NCBI GenBank assembly: GCA_016169945.1
Contig: JADLSH010000273.1
Location: forward strand, 1,407,001-1,471,000
Length of the DNA: 64,000 bases
Direction of reading: 5' to 3'
Source: Trachythela sp. YZ-2020
Lineage: Eukaryota; Cnidaria; Anthozoa; Malacalcyonacea; Clavulariidae
The notes beneath the pieces were generated by a model. The model was not told the origin of the DNA, did not search any database, and saw only the letters and a program-made list of their open reading frames with translations. A program made the position numbers and the translations under genes. This document shows, one piece after another, positions 1-15,400 of the stretch (its first letter is position 1; each line of letters starts with the position of its first letter).

Positions 1-351
1 GTGGTATTCGCTGAAAAATACCACGGTCATGTTGTACAAGCCTAGTTCTCAGATTGGACAAACTTATTGTGAGGTATAATATAATATAATATATTATATT
101 TCGGATTCACCAAAGTTTTCGAACTCACAAATTTCGAAGAGAGAAATTTTCCGACTTGTAACGTCAAATTCGTAAAATATATATGCAATCAAAGGGACGA
201 ACTTCCAAAAAAAATTTGTCCAATTTGTTTAGAAATTTCCCGACGTTTTTAGACCATTTCTCTGCCAAAACGGCAGCATTTACTCATGTTTATGTCATCG
301 TCAACTTCTTAGCGCATTTATGATTTTTTGGTTTTTTCCGTACAAGTATAG

Positions 352-443
352 GATCTCCAAGCACTGGTTCTGATACTGATTCTATTAGCGTGGTTGTGGA
401 CAGCGGATCCGAAAGCAATCAAGAAGCTCAGAAAAAGTCTAAG
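352..443 (+). CDS. OTOF: Ferlin exon w1: acidic/serine linker
   Basis: The acceptor is AAGTATAG at 344-351 and the donor GTACAG starts at 444. The first two bases complete a codon from an upstream exon outside the window. It encodes a Ser/Asp/Glu-rich linker (SPSTGSDTDSISVVVDSGSE), the low-complexity stretch that precedes C2E in otoferlins. The composition is weakly diagnostic; the exon is supported mainly by phase continuity with the next one. Confidence 0.75.
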
Positions 444-3400
444 GTACAGTAAATGCTAGAATGTACCGGCAAATTTAGTCAAATATTCATGCATAAATTA
501 TACATGCACTAATTACGCATTCAGTTCTGTTCGGCCCGAGAAAGAAAGACAAACCTTCGTAAATTTCTCATCCAATATTCATCCTAAACCAAAATTAAAT
601 TGATTTTTTTTTATTTAAACAATATATAAGCTTTACATTCATTCCAAAAGCAACTTAAGGCTTATCGAGGGAATTTATGTAATTAATAACTTACAAGATT
701 TTTTTTTAAAAAAGAAGAAGGATACGAAATGGGTTTGCTTATACACACACGAATATAAAACACACATAACATATACAAACACACAAGAATACTTATAGAA
801 ACTTTTAGTTTCAGCAATATACGTTTGAACTGTTGTAAACAGAAGGCTGTTTACACAAAGGGATTTACTTGGAATGCCATTTAACATAAAGTTCAATTTA
901 GTGCGATTGGATGCATTTGACCAAGTATTTCCTACTATCTGAGCGGCGGAGGTAAGCAAAATGTTACGAGGAGCAGCGAATCGGTCGCAATGTAGAAAAA
1001 AGTGTTCGACTGTTTCGTTTGATATTCCACAAGCACACAAAGGCGAGGGAACACAATTCATGCGATATAAATTGTAATTTAACGCACTGTTGCCTAACCT
1101 TAATCTCGTATGAAGTACAGCTAAATAACGATCGCCTAAATAATATAGGCGATTACGAACAGGATAATTATTCTTGGCCTATTGCAGTTCGCTCCACAAA
1201 TTTTCGTATAAATGTGTCAAATCAAATCAAATGTTATATATTAGACTAAACAAGCCTTGTGTAATAGTTTGGATGCAAAATTAGGAATTTGTAAAATTTC
1301 AAATTTTTAGGCGTCGAAAAGGGGAAAGAAGAAACGTGATGATGTCGATTGGTGGTCAAAGTATTACGAAGCGAAACACGCAACTAAAGGAGTCGAAAAA
1401 TGTCCAAAGGTTTGTTTTCTAAAAATATATCTTAAAGTCATATTCCCCCTTGTATGAGACTGTTTACCACCTATTTTGGGTGGCATCGATGTGTAGCTTT
1501 CGCCTATATACTATACAGGTGCTCCAAAATAGGGCTGCACCGGTCATAACTGGAGCAATGTATGATTTAAACTCCTCTGATGTGCTGGAAGGTTTGCAGT
1601 GAAGCACGATCGATGTTAGCCGCCATAATATTTTGCTGTATAATTTGTTGTCTTAGTATGTCTAGAAGTCGAGTTATTACGTAATATATCATACCCGAGA
1701 AGGAGTTTATTATAGTGATTTGAAGCACCGAAAAGTGTGTTGAAAAACAAGTCGCTAGCCGAGTTTTTTAACATACTTTGAGGTGTTTTTAAATCACTAT
1801 AATAAACGACTTCGAGTGTATGATATAGCTTCTCAAACAAACCAGTATTTAAAGAGAAATTCAACGCGAAAGTTGAGTTAATTTATGGGTGTTTATTACC
1901 GTGGTATCAAGACAACGATGCGGTGGTGATTTCCTTTGTGTTTTGCTCATAAATTATTAATGAGTTTGAGAAGGAAAGTTGGAATACGTAATAATGTCAG
2001 CCATGTTGGATTTCATTTTAATTAGTTTGAATTTTCCCAATGGAAATGGTGGAATTTGTCACCCAAAATAGCGGAAACTAAACAATTATGAGTTGTTAGG
2101 TCACTTGTACGCGTCGAATACCCCCAAAAGTTTGTGTGTGTGTAATACTTGGATCTTTGTAAAAGGAAGTTTAATATATCGTGATTTTTTATTCATATTT
2201 TTGCTGTAGAAGTCGCCGGATATGATGTCATTAGATTAATTATAAACTATAGGTTGCTTTTGCTTTTTGCTGAAAAAAATTGATCGGATGATATCATATC
2301 CGGCACCTTTGGCAGTCAAAAAGTTGAACAAGATGAGGTTTTTTACTACAGAGATATATTACATTTCTTCACAGAATGACCCAAATGCACATACCAAAAA
2401 TCACTTTTTGTTGTAACAGATTTATTCAAAGGCTTTGGAAGAAGAGTTCGAGCACTTTCAAGACCACATCAAGACGTTTTATTTCCGAAGAGGAAAAATG
2501 GAATCTTCAGACGAGGACGACGAGGACAGCATTGTTGGTGAATTTAAAGTAAGGATTTAAGATACGGAATTTTACAGCCCTGCATGATCAAACGAGAATG
2601 AGAGTTTAGGATTGAGACTGGTTGCTACTTCATGTAAGGAACACAAAACAGTTTGAACCAATATACCGGCGGATATACGATATGTGACGTAGTTATTATA
2701 GGCGGTGCTTACCCTAACACAACCCCTAACCCTAACATCATCTAATTATTTAACTCAAACTATTATGTGTTCCTAACATGAAGTAGTAAGGGTGAGACTT
2801 CATTCCGATTTTTATAGAATCTCTCAATGCTGACATTCCAAATCCGACTTATTCCCCAAAATTTCTCCAATGACACTTTACAGATTTTGGTCTGACTAGC
2901 GTATATTGTCTAGGGAGCATTAGCAATCTATGACCTTCCAGATGACTATAATGAACCATTACGTCCACGGATGTTTAAAGAACAGAGACTATATCAAATG
3001 TTTTCGGTTAGCTGCGTTGTTCGAGTCTACGTTGTTAAAGTAAGTCCATAATGATGCTATGATATTCTTTGTAGAAATATTGCTTTAAACCAAAACTGGC
3101 CTAGACATAGACGCAGCTAAGAGGTGAACCACTGGCGTAGTTATCAGCCTCACTTGAAAAAATACAGACCCGAACAAAGCATGCGCATTGCCTTTTCATT
3201 CCCTTGCAATGTCAGCGTATGTTAGTTTAAAGTACATTACATTACGTTACGTTGCCCGGAGAAAATTCACGACTTTCGGCAAAGCGCGCTTACTCACTCT
3301 TTTCACATGAGTGTGATGAGTGGAGTCCCAATCGACAATCGAACCCACGACCAGCCAGAAATGAAAGGCGCTTGCTCTGACGACTACGCCACCGAAGCCA

Positions 3401-6400
3401 CTATATTTACTTTTTCTATAGCAATAAAGATTAGCCTTTTAGCTGTCAAATGATGCCAGTGTTGTATCATTGCGATCAAAAATGGCCAAATAAGATCCGA
3501 TTTGATGTGGCCGGTCGAAATCGCATTGTTGAATGCAAGTATTGCAAATACTCGCATTTCGGATTCAAATTTAAGAACAATCAAGTTTCGTTAAATTTAT
3601 GATCGTTTAACTCGCAATTTAACAACAAAATTTCGTGGCTATGAACTTTGTTATACGTTTAATGTTTCCAACATAGGCAACCTCCATTTACGCAAGTGTT
3701 CGGAAATTCGAAGAATATTCTTAGAACCAAGAGGTGCAAGAATGCGTTTTCGATCGACAATTTCAATTCGTATCGTATTTGGCCATATTTGTTCGCAATG
3801 ATACAAATAAGTTATCATTTAACAGCTTAAGGCTTGATCGTCATTGATACGAAAAAGGTAAATCTATCAGCCATATACCTAACGCATGATTGCATTTCAA
3901 ATTTGGATTACATATTTTTGATACACCCTGCATATGATCTTGCTTCGATTATGTAGAAGTGTTACCAGAAATACTGCACAAAGTTACATATTTTTGATTT
4001 TCAAAAAGCGTCACCATAACAGAATGTTGTAATAGTTTTTCATTGTAATCGTAAATGCTTTCTTGTTATTTTTATTCAGGCCTATGATCTAAAACCAAAG
4101 GATAAGGATGGTCTGGTAAGGAACGATTTAGATAACATCTAAACGAGAAGTATTTTATACTAGATTTTCTCTCAAAAATCTCAGGATTCTAAAAAGGTTT
4201 TGGGATTTTGCAGAAGTTTTGTTTTATAGATTGTGTAGGATCTCTAGATGTCTTAAAGAATTTAAGAGATTTTGTTAGATTTTTAAAGATTTCCCCAAGT
4301 TTTAAAGGGTTTTCTCAGGGTCTTTAGGGTTCTTCCAAGAATTTCTGCCATTTTTCTATTTTTAAACATCAAAGTTCACATTTCTCGGATTTTTAAAGCT
4401 TTTTTCAGAATTTGAAAGATTCTCTGGATTTTCAGGATCTTTAGAATTTTGTCATCTTTTTAACGTTCTCATAGATTTCATACGATTTTTAGGAATTTTC
4501 TCAAGATTTGTTAGATTTTATTAAGAGCGCGTGGTATCTTACAAGACGTTTGGGAAAAGTATTACCTTTAAGCCCCTTCAATGATATCTCAGATTTTGTA
4601 AAATTTCGTAGATTTTTAGTGATTTTTACGAAATGTATTAGAAAAGTGTATGAGATCTTCTCTTTGATCTTTATCAATACGAAAAAAGCAAATCTAATCA
4701 ATATCTAACCCACGATAACATGCTAAAGTTGGATTACCTCACTTTGATACAGCCAGGGGTGTAGTGGGTCGGGGGCTCAGGGGAGGCTGATTCCATGTCG
4801 ATTTGGGGGCTGAATCCCCCCCCAAATATTTTTGCAGATTCTATAATCATAACCTGGAGTGTAGAAATTGCAGTTATTTCAACAATGATGATTTTAGTAA
4901 TCCTTCACAACGTAGAGCGCTATTGAGACAGTCAGAATAAATTTAATTCCAGTTCAATCTTTCCTTCGTATAAAAAAATACTTGAAGAATTGCTAGAACC
5001 AAAAATAGATATTCGAATTATCATGTTGTCACGCCTTGTTCCCCCAGTTCTTGTCACCCCACACTTTCCCCCTTCCATGCCTTGTCATTCTCCCATGCCT
5101 TGTCATCCTCACATGTCTTGTCACCCCCATGCACCTTGTCACTGGTCCTTTTGAGCGCCCCGCTTGTTAACGTTCCTGGACTACCGTATTTACTCGTTTA
5201 AGCGCCGCTCCGATTAAACGCCGCCCCCGAATAACCGCCGCACTTATTCACAACAACGCGGCGAGCACCGTTAGACGGAATTGTTCTAGCTGAACACAAC
5301 TATAGTACATCTCAGTTTTTAGTCAGCCTCGGATATTTATGATACTATACTACATTGCTTTGAGTTCAAAGTGAGTATATTCCAATGCCCTGTCTTTTTA
5401 ACTCCCTCTCCAGAAATTTGGAAATGCGCAATTTCATAGAAATTTCGTGTACGGTGGATCGGTTTACTCTTTGTCAAAAATCAAAACACGTGGCCTTTTT
5501 AGAACGAGAACTTCGCGTGGGCGATTCGCGAGTGTGATTCACGCATGGAGGTGGGACGAGCTGACCGTTTACGTACAGCCTTTCATACAACCTTTACAAA
5601 CCTTGCAACCCCTAATGGGGTCGACCAAAAGAGTTTACTGAAAGTGTCCCTGTGCACAGTAAGACCGGTACTTGAGTACGCCGTTCCTATATTTTGCAAT
5701 ACATTCCGGATTATCTATCGAAGGAAATTGAGTCGATGCAAAAACGAGCACTATAAAGATACTTTTCTCGGAGAGTGAATCATCTGCAGAGGCCCTGAAT
5801 TTTGCGCAACTACCAACTTTAAGCACAAGAAGAGTCCAAATATGTCAGAAATACATGGCCTGAATGAGGCGAGATTTGTTGTTCCTGGCCATAATATTAA
5901 TTTGAGACAGAACACTGATCGATCTTATCTATTTAATAATGTTACTGATTGTAGAACAATTAAAGCTCAATCCTTTTTTACATTTAAATACTCTTAATAT
6001 GTTAAGATTCTTAATATGTATGATAAATTGTAAATAATTATGCATGCACTATTTACTATTTTGGTAAATGTCTAATGATTTTAACTCTTGTAAATAGCCT
6101 AGATTCTAAAGCATATTCATGTACTATTTTATAACTTATTTCTATCCATTAGGTACACCACTGCATACAGTCTCTATATATCTTCGCCCCATGACGATGA
6201 AATATCTTCTGCATATTTTCTGTTTTAGTCCGACCCATATCTTTTTGTATCCCTTGGCAACGAAACTTTCGATAATAAAGACAGCTACGAACCGGATACT
6301 TTGGAAGCGGAATTCGGAAAGTAAGTATTGATCGATACTTGTAATAACGAACTGAATTAATTTCTGAATTATTTATAAAAACATTTCTTTTCCATATCAA

Positions 6401-9400
6401 ACTCTTCCCTATTAAGATGAACATTTGCTCAAATTCGGGCTTAATATTTTCGACATTCTCAACGAGGTCAAACAGCTCAAGATAATATAAAGAAATAATT
6501 TACGATCTGTATACTTGCTTGTGTTGTGGATGAAGAATTAAAAGGAACAACTGCCGCAGTTATTGCAAACTGCGGTAATTTCATATTCCTCTTATGAGTG
6601 AATAGTATTTTCAACTTACAAAGCACGCGAGCAAAATATATACAGCTATTTCAATTAATTATAAGGTTGTCACAAACAGTATTATTAATACGAAGCGATT
6701 TATATTGCGCTTTAGTCTATAAAATATCTCGTTCCCATTATACTCTTCGCGCTCGAACTGTTTGTGACAGCTCTTAAAGAGCTGTAAAAATGGTTTTATG
6801 CAGCTTCTAAAAGCAGTAAGAGTGAAATAACAAAAAACAGCAAACACAAATAGGAGCATTGATGTTCAATTAAGGATTAGACCCTTGATACTAAGATATT
6901 GAGATATTGAGAGTGAGATATACCCATTGATATATAGAATGAGAAATACTGATTTTATTTTGTATGAAAGCATGCTGCAATTGTTCGGTGATGAACACAC
7001 TGAACTGTAGTAGAAATTGATATATAATTCTCTTTACGCAACCCTGAACACCAGTAAATTTCAATTTACCCAACCTTTTCTCTTCCAATTTTTCAGCTAC
7101 CCAACCATTTTCTCTTCGGCCCCAACCCCTGGTATAAATAATGACCGGTCCCTAATATAAATCGTCATATTTGCATATTTACAAGTAATACAGCTCTTTA
7201 GATCTATCGTTTGATATAGCAAACTATTTTCTTGACACAAATAATATGACTGAGAGTGAAAGAAACAACTTATTACTTACAAACTTCAGCCGTTTGTCGA
7301 TAATTTGTAAATTTCTGTGCGCGTTGTTGCCGACAAATTAAACACAAACCCAGAAAAGTATGCATGTATACCTCTGGGAATTGCCAAAACAAAAATAAGC
7401 TGTAGTCATACATACGATATATACATTAAAGTAATTAAACAACTAAAATAGTTAAATTAAGTATACCCATCTTGCTGTTCGCGCTTGGATTGTACATTTG
7501 ACTATATTGCATGTGACAACCTTAATTGAAGTAGCTGTATAGATCACTTCATGGTTTGTGAATACGTACGATTTTTATTTACGAGTTGTGAAGGATCGTT
7601 AAACGAACGGGTGAGCACAATGAACGAGTGTGTTTAGCGACCCTTCACAACGAGTAAATAATAAAAATCGTACAAACGAACCAACCATGAAGTAATTTGT
7701 TTATTATATAAGTATAGAGATAAATATGTGACACTGACAGACTCACAGCGATGGGGTTAACTACCTCACGGGCGTTCGTTGTGGATCTTAACCTAATCCT
7801 AACCGTAATCCAAACCCTAAACCTAAAGTGTATTGACGTCACCCACAACGAATGCCCGTGAATTAGTCAAATCGCAGAAGCGACCAACTCGCAAGCGAAG
7901 TATATCTAGCCTCAAAAACAGATTTCGTATACCGCTTATTTCTTCATCTTCTTGCTGAAATTAGCCTTGCATGAGTGTTTCATAGCCTTGCATGAGTGTT
8001 TCATAGCCTTGCATGAGTGTTTCATAGCCTTGCATGAGTGTTTCATAGCCTTGCATGAGTGTTTCATAGCCTTGCATGAGTGTTTCATAGCCTTGCATGA
8101 GAGTTTTTCTTGATGATAATTAAGTCGCTTTGTTATCGAAAAACGCAATAAAACTCTCGCTTCGCTGATTTCGCTAAACCCGGGCGCTATGTTTACAATT
8201 ATGAGCGCGAAATCACTAGCCAATCAAAACGTACACTTGCTACAAGTCGATTCCATTGACGCGCGGTAAAGCCCAGACGCGCAGTTAAGCCCAATTCAAC
8301 GAAAGCGCGTCCGTATTAACCCAGTAAACTCAGTCCGTATTAACCCAGTCATTATGCGAGTCGACTTGTAGCAAGTCTAATCAAAACGCTGATATGATAA
8401 TTCACCAGCTATGAGAAAAATCGTCCAGTCAATCAAAACGCGGCGACGATAATTTTCATGTGAAAAATATCGTCCGTTTCTATTTCACCCATCTACCGTA
8501 CGGAAATTTCTATACTTATATATTATAAAGCTCATGATAGGGGGTATTAGGGTATGTATGTAACATGATGATTCTACTGTCAACGAAGAGTTTGATATGA
8601 ATATTGCGAGTGCATTGTATGTAGCGATGAACAGACATTCACAATTTTTGTTGAAGGATCTAACTATGACTGATTCGCGTTTGAAGCATTTTCAAATCGC
8701 AGGTGCACTGCGCCTTAAGTGCACTTCTTCTTAAAAAAAGGAACTTTTCCCATTGTTATGGCTCGAGAAAAGGACAACACTTTGAAGAAAGATTGCCTGC
8801 CCCCGTTCCTACGCCACTGGATCGGCCAAAACTGATTCAAGCTTGCCTTTGTCTAAAGTTTTCTTTGATATTCACTTTAACGTGTGCCAAATTGACAAAT
8901 TGACTGACCCAGATACGATTTCTTAAAGTCACCGCATGGTATAGAAAATACAAAAGTTGTCTGTTTGATATGAACAGAATCTTTTGGCTTTGCGAGTACT
9001 TTTTTCATTTTTCATTTTGCTTTCTTGTCCTTAGAGTGTTCGAGTTTCATGCAGTAATTCCTGATGTAAAAGATCTGAAGGTCAAGGTCATTGACTATGA
9101 TTATGGAAATGATGACCTTATTGGTGAGACAGTGGTGGACCTAGAAAATAGGCTGCTGACGAGGCGCCACGCTATAGCTGGACTTCCTCCAACTTATAAC
9201 ATGTGAGTCAGGGCCTTTATTAAGAAATCGTTAGTGGGGGGCCATCATCGAAAGGGGACGTAACAAGTAGGTGGTGTATTACAGGTGTGGGAAGGTGAAG
9301 GGGGGTCTGGGGAAAATTTTTGTATTCTTGAGTCTCTGTGGCTTGATTTCCTGCATTTTCAGAGACAAGTTTTGATATATCCCATCTAAACGGAGCCAGG

Positions 9401-12400
9401 TTTTGTTGTGACAATACCATAACTTTCTTCTAAACTCAGTTATTCCCCCTTTTTTGCTTATACTTTGGACAAAAGGGACCTTCACTGGGGGGGGCCAAAA
9501 TAGCTTACTGGGGGGCCAACATGGGGGCTGGGGGGCTTTGGCCCCTCCAGTACATTAGTTAAAAAGGCCCTGATGTGAGTTCCACAATTCAGCTCTTACA
9601 TACAAGTGACGTTGTTTAGTTTCCGCCACTTTGGGTGGGAAATTCCACTGGGGGAATTCAAACTAATTAAAATGAAATCCAACATGGCTGACGTTAACAT
9701 GTACCCCAACTTTCCTTAATAACTCGAGTTCTAAACATGCTGAAACAACGAATTATACACCAAATACTCCTCGTTGTTCAAGGTATTTCGCAAAATAGAA
9801 ACGAAAACGGTATTTCAATGAAATCCACTACAATGCCACCCAAAATAGTGGATTATTTAGCATGACGTAATAATCGCACGTGATTTCTAATTTCCCGTGT
9901 AAAATGTTCCAAATGCACACATAATTTTACATGTGAAATAGTGTGAGAAAATTTTATCAGGGACGCCTCGCCTTAAAAGATGGCAAGGCACCCCCCTGAT
10001 TGAAACTTTTTGGGCATCTCTTCTGAAGTTCATCTTCATCCCAAATGGTTCCATTTCAGGAGGAGTGTCCGGCACTTTTCAGCCTAGTAACAACCTTTTC
10101 CTTTTTTCGCGTATTAACCAAAATATGTTGTGTTTCAGAACGGGTCCGAACAAGTGGCGATTTGGTAGTCAATACACGCCATCGGTAATCTTGAAGAAAT
10201 ACTGCGACGATTTCGGTATTGAGCATCATTTTTCAAACGGCGATAATAGCGCATTGAGGCTGAAATATGGCAGAGAGGGACAATCACGAATTCATAAGAT
10301 TGAACATTTTGGTATGTTTGTTTCTCCCTAAGCATATACAGCTATTTCAATTTATTCAATTAAGGTTGTCATGCATACAATAGTCAAATGTACAATCAAA
10401 AGCTCAAAGAGTATAATGGGAATGACATATTTTATCGGGTAAAATCACTGGGTATTATAAATCGCCTCGTAGGATTAGCAAGTGGTGAGCATTTATCATA
10501 TTTGCATATTTACAAGTAATACAGTTCTTTAAATCAGTCGCTTGATATACAGGTGTATGTACCACAGAATACCTCAAAAATTTACATGTTCCATATCTTT
10601 TGTCAAATATATATAATGTGGCTTCTTAATATTTTTTAGTATAGTTTATCGATATATTTTTTCTTCCTGGGGGTTTTTGGGCTAGATTTCATAGACTTCA
10701 ATATTTTTTTTAATTGAACATTCTGTGGAACAAACTCTAATGTACCACAGAATACCAGTGCGGAGATAAATAAGCAACGGTTTATCAAATTGTACATGAT
10801 TTGGTGTGTCATGTTGTGTGATAATACTGTACTGATATTGCTAACTTAATTTAGTGAAAGGTAAACACTAAAATCATTACAGCATACCAGTGGTGTAACC
10901 AAAGTATACCAGGTTTATCAGTAATTTTGAAAAATTCAGTTTGTCAACGGTAAAATTGATTCCTCGGTGTGATTTCTGTATAGTAATAATGTTGTGCTGC
11001 ATAGAAAAAGCAGTGATCAACATAAATTATACTAATTTGCAAACTTATTTTTAAACTTTCGAATTTTACAGGCATTATGCGGGAAAAAAGTATCAAAAAC
11101 GCACAATGTTATTTTTTGTTAATCCTGATTATTTTTTAAAAAAATTATGAAAATATTCATTTTTTGTTTTTTATATGTCAATTAAAACGAAAACTAATGT
11201 ATATTCACAAAAATAAAGTATACAGTATGTTTCCTCCAAATTTTATAAGATCAATAAATAAGACTGGTATTCTGTGGTACCGTGGTATTCTGTGGTACAT
11301 ACACCTGCAGCGAAGAATATGACATATACAGGCATACACGCGCAACTTACGATGGAAAACTATTTTCTTGACAGTAATAGGACTGGAAGTGTAAGAAGCA
11401 GCTTCTTACACTTCCAAACTTCATTTGTAACTTTTGGCATAGGCGTACGGGACGTGGGGGCAGGGGGGGCACCTGCCCCCCCAAAAATTTGGAGATTCAA
11501 GTGATTCGGGCAAATGGTTCACGAATATTCGGGCAAAATAGATAATTATAATAAATTTATAAGATAAATATAGATATGGTAAATGTAAGAGTTTCCGGGG
11601 AAATTTTTAAACCCCCCCCCCCCAACCCGTCGACAAATAAATAGATACTTAATATGTTAAATACAATTAAAAGTGGTTATTATTGTTATCACGATGTTGT
11701 TATCGAAATTCGGGCAATTTGGTTAAGCTTTAAAATTCGGGCAAAATTTCGGCTGCCCCCCCAAAGAAAGTTGTGCCCATACGCCTATGACTTTTGGTAC
11801 GCGTTGTCGCCGACAAATTAAATGCAAACCCAGAAAAGTATGCATGTCTGCCTCTGGGAATTACCAAAACGAAAAGGAGCTAACTAAAGTCATGCGCAAA
11901 ATTACCTACACCCATCTTGCTGTTCGCGTTTGGATTGTACATCGGACTATTGCATGTGACAACCGTAATTGAAATAGCTGTATAAGCAAAGCGTAGAGGC
12001 GTACACAATCTATTTGATAAATAATTATATTAAAATGAGTATTTTTGTTATGTAATGTCCATGAACGCGAATAACCATTTTGGTCTACTACCGTTTTTCA
12101 GAAGAAGTTTGAGTTATTTAGTAGCAATGCTATAGTATAGTATAGCAGGCATTCTCCAAAAATGTTTGGATTTTGACACTCTGAAATTCAGCGTTCAGCA
12201 AGCAGTTTGAGCAAAATTAAAACAGTTTTAAAACGGGTTTTCGAGAGCGCTTTGAAAATATGTTTAATGATTGAAACGAAAAAACAATAATCAAATATTG
12301 TCTTCATTTTATGAGCAATTCTTGTAATGATTTTTACGTCTGTTATAATATTGTAGATTAAAAAGAATTTTATGCTTTGTTTTGCTTTAGAGAACTCAAA

Positions 12401-15400
12401 AACAGACCTAACTCATGCCGGAAACAACATGGAACGTCTTTCTTTGCATTTTCTGAATTCCCTCAAGGTATTACGTGTTTTATTCTCACTATGGCTTGAG
12501 CAAAGGTTATGGGCCGGAGTAGTTATTCTCAATGTAGTTACCCTGAGGTGAAGTTCTCCTTGTCACAATTGTGCCTCAATTCGGCTCGTACAAGTGACCT
12601 CACAACTCGTAATACATTTGGCTTCCGTCCTTTGGGTGACAAATCCCACAATTTCCATTGGACAAATTCAAGCTTATTAAAATGCAATCCAACATGGTCG
12701 ACATTAATCGTTCGCCAAATTTCCTTAATAACTCGATTTTCAGACACGTTAGAACAACAAACTGTACACCAAAATACTCCTTGTTGTTCAATGATTCTAG
12801 CGATATAAGCAGGATGCACAGAGACATTTGGGGGCCCGGGGCAAAAACAACTTTGGGGCCGCGGGGCAAGAAGCAACTTTGGGGCCCTAGCTATTTTCCA
12901 TTCTGAAAGATCTTTTGGCGTCATGTGTTATTGTGATTGTTTAGAAAACTGATTTCCTTGCCCTTAAACCTCTAGATTACGTTCTGTAGTCTTTGACATT
13001 TTAAATAACATTCTCAATCTACATTCAGTACTAACGTACTTTATGGGGGCCCGGGAGAAAATGTTTGAAATCTAGGATCTCAGGAATTGCAAATTTCTGC
13101 GTTTTAAGAGATTATTTACAGTAATATAAACTACTTACTATAACCGAGAGTGAGGGCTGTACGGGAAAATATTAAACCGAGGTCTTGCTGTAGCAAAACC
13201 GAGCGGTCCAAAAGCCGGTTCGTTTTCAAAATGTCCGAATATCATTCGTACAAATGCATCTGGCTATTAAGTAAAACACTACTACGTACAACAAGTTTTT
13301 ATAAAATAATAACACAGAAATAGAGATATTTATTAATTTAATAACAGGTTTTCGAAAATAACAGGAAGCAACTGGGAAAACAAGCTACTAGTTCAACTCA
13401 TTTTATAAGTCTTTTTTTGTTACTCTATTAACTAACTTAAGGCAAACTACGAAACTTTTAAAACACCTAAGACTGTGTCGTTGTTTTAAAGTTATACTTT
13501 TTTCAAATGTTTTAAAAAAGGTTAAAATTCCTTCTGACTTCTTTCAAGCGAATTTTGTAGCCTTTCGTATATGCTCAAAACACAAACAATTCCCCGCGAC
13601 TACCTTTGCAGAGTCTAAAAAATTGTCAAAATTAATTTTTTTTTGAATGCTAATCATGGTTCAATTTCCTACTTTTGTATTCGTGGTTGTTATTTTCTCC
13701 GTGTGCGAGTATTTAAAAATATTTTTAGATCATATTCTTGTCTGAAACTCGGCCCTTGGGCAATGCGGGAAAATACTGCCTCGTCAGCCACCAATCAGAT
13801 TGCGAGATTCACCAAAACAAGAGCTTTCCATATAAGTAAATACGCATATTTCACTTCATTTCTATTTGGGGGCCCCCTTTAGTTGGAGGCCCGGGGGAAT
13901 GCGATGAAATGCGCCCAAAATAGGGAATATTTAGCATGGTTATATGTTTAAACGCTAATTGTAATCCGCGATGATGAACCGAAATATAAAGGTTTTAAAA
14001 TTTTAAAAAATTATTTCAGGGCGATCATAAGATGGTTCCAGAACATATCGAAACAAGGGACTTGACGAACAAACTTTTCCCAGGATTTTCGCAGGTAGAA
14101 AGGAATTTCAAATAGATGTTTTTCTTTTAATCTGCATGTATATTTTGTTTGTTGTTCTATATATCAAGCACATACGTGGATCGAAGAATCAGAATATATT
14201 AAGCTCCGGTGAAAAAGGAAACATTGGCGAAATATTGTTACTTGTAGCCTTATTGTTTTCGATTGGTTCCCGTTTCCTTGTCTCTTTAAAGTAGGTCAAC
14301 CTGGAGACATTGTTGGCAAAGCATTATTTCCAAGCCATGTTTCCTGACCATGGGTGAACCAGAAACAATTTCGGCGAAACATTGTTTCTTGTCCATGTTT
14401 TCTGAAGGTAGGCAACACCAGGAAACATTGTTGAGGAAATTGTTTCCTTGTCACGTTTACAGAAAGTGGGCAAACAAGAAACATTGTTGCCTAGTCATAT
14501 TTCCTGAATGTGGACAATCCTGGAAACATTATTTCCTAGCCATGTTTCCTGAAGGTGGGCAAATCAGGAAACATTGTTTCCTAGTCATATTTCCTGAATG
14601 TGGGCAATCCTGGAAACATTATTTCCTAGCTATGTTTCCTGAAGGTGGGCTAATCAGGAAACATTGTTGGAAAATCAAGGTAACATTGTTGGCGAAACAT
14701 TGCTGGCGAAACATTGTTGGCTAGTCATGTTTCTTGAACGTAGGTAAATCCGAAACATTGTTTCCTAGCCATATTTCCTGAACGTTGGCAATCCAGAAAG
14801 CATTATTTCCTAGCCATGTTTCCTGAAGGTGGGCAAATCAGGAAACATTGTTGGCAAATCAGGAAACGTTGTTTGGAGAAACATTGTTTCCAGGCCATGT
14901 TCCCCAAAAGCAGGCAGGCAATCGATGAAAAACATTTCTTAGTCCAACTCACTGTTTCCATCTACCACAGGATCGTATAGAAAGGTCTCTATAATAGTTC
15001 TAACCGAGTTATTGTTGCAAATAATTGAATGATTGCATGGTATATTTATAGATGCATCATCGTTACTTTCCGCTTTGATTTGCAGGCTAATTGACTTTAT
15101 AACGCCACGATGCAGATGCCGTTTCTTGTCCCCGCCCCCCCTCGTATACCGTTTTGCTTATTTCAACACAGGGATCTCAAAAACGAAAAGAATCTAAAAC
15201 CGAAATTAGAAGTCTCTAGGTCTGGGCTACAATAAGCCAGTTCTGAGTTTTGACTGCGCAGTGATGTATTTAATAAGGAGTTTACGATCTACGATGCGGT
15301 CACCTCGACGACGCCACGTCAATTTATGCTTGACATAAGCCACATGAATTAACTATACTGCTTTAATTGTCTAAAGCACGTTTTAACAACCTTACCACCA

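Larger units (their letters stand above)
10339..11980. mobile_element. TA-flanked inverted-repeat element (copy b) with two nested elements
   Basis: The ends CAGCTATTTCAATT...AAGGTTGTCA and TGACAACCGTAATTGAAATAGCTG are flanked by TA. Nested inside are 10,551-11,306 (TIR AGGTGTATGTACCACAGAAT) and 11,440-11,787 (TIR AGGCGTACGGG / CCCATACGCCT). The remaining sequence matches copy a. Confidence 0.75.

Noticed and set aside
2690..2760. CCTAACCCTAAC runs resembling telomeric repeats
   Set aside because: Only two imperfect units inside an intron; no array.
7936..8223. Minus-strand ORF with CKAMKHS repeats
   Set aside because: Produced by the 21-bp tandem repeat, which keeps frame because 21 is divisible by three.
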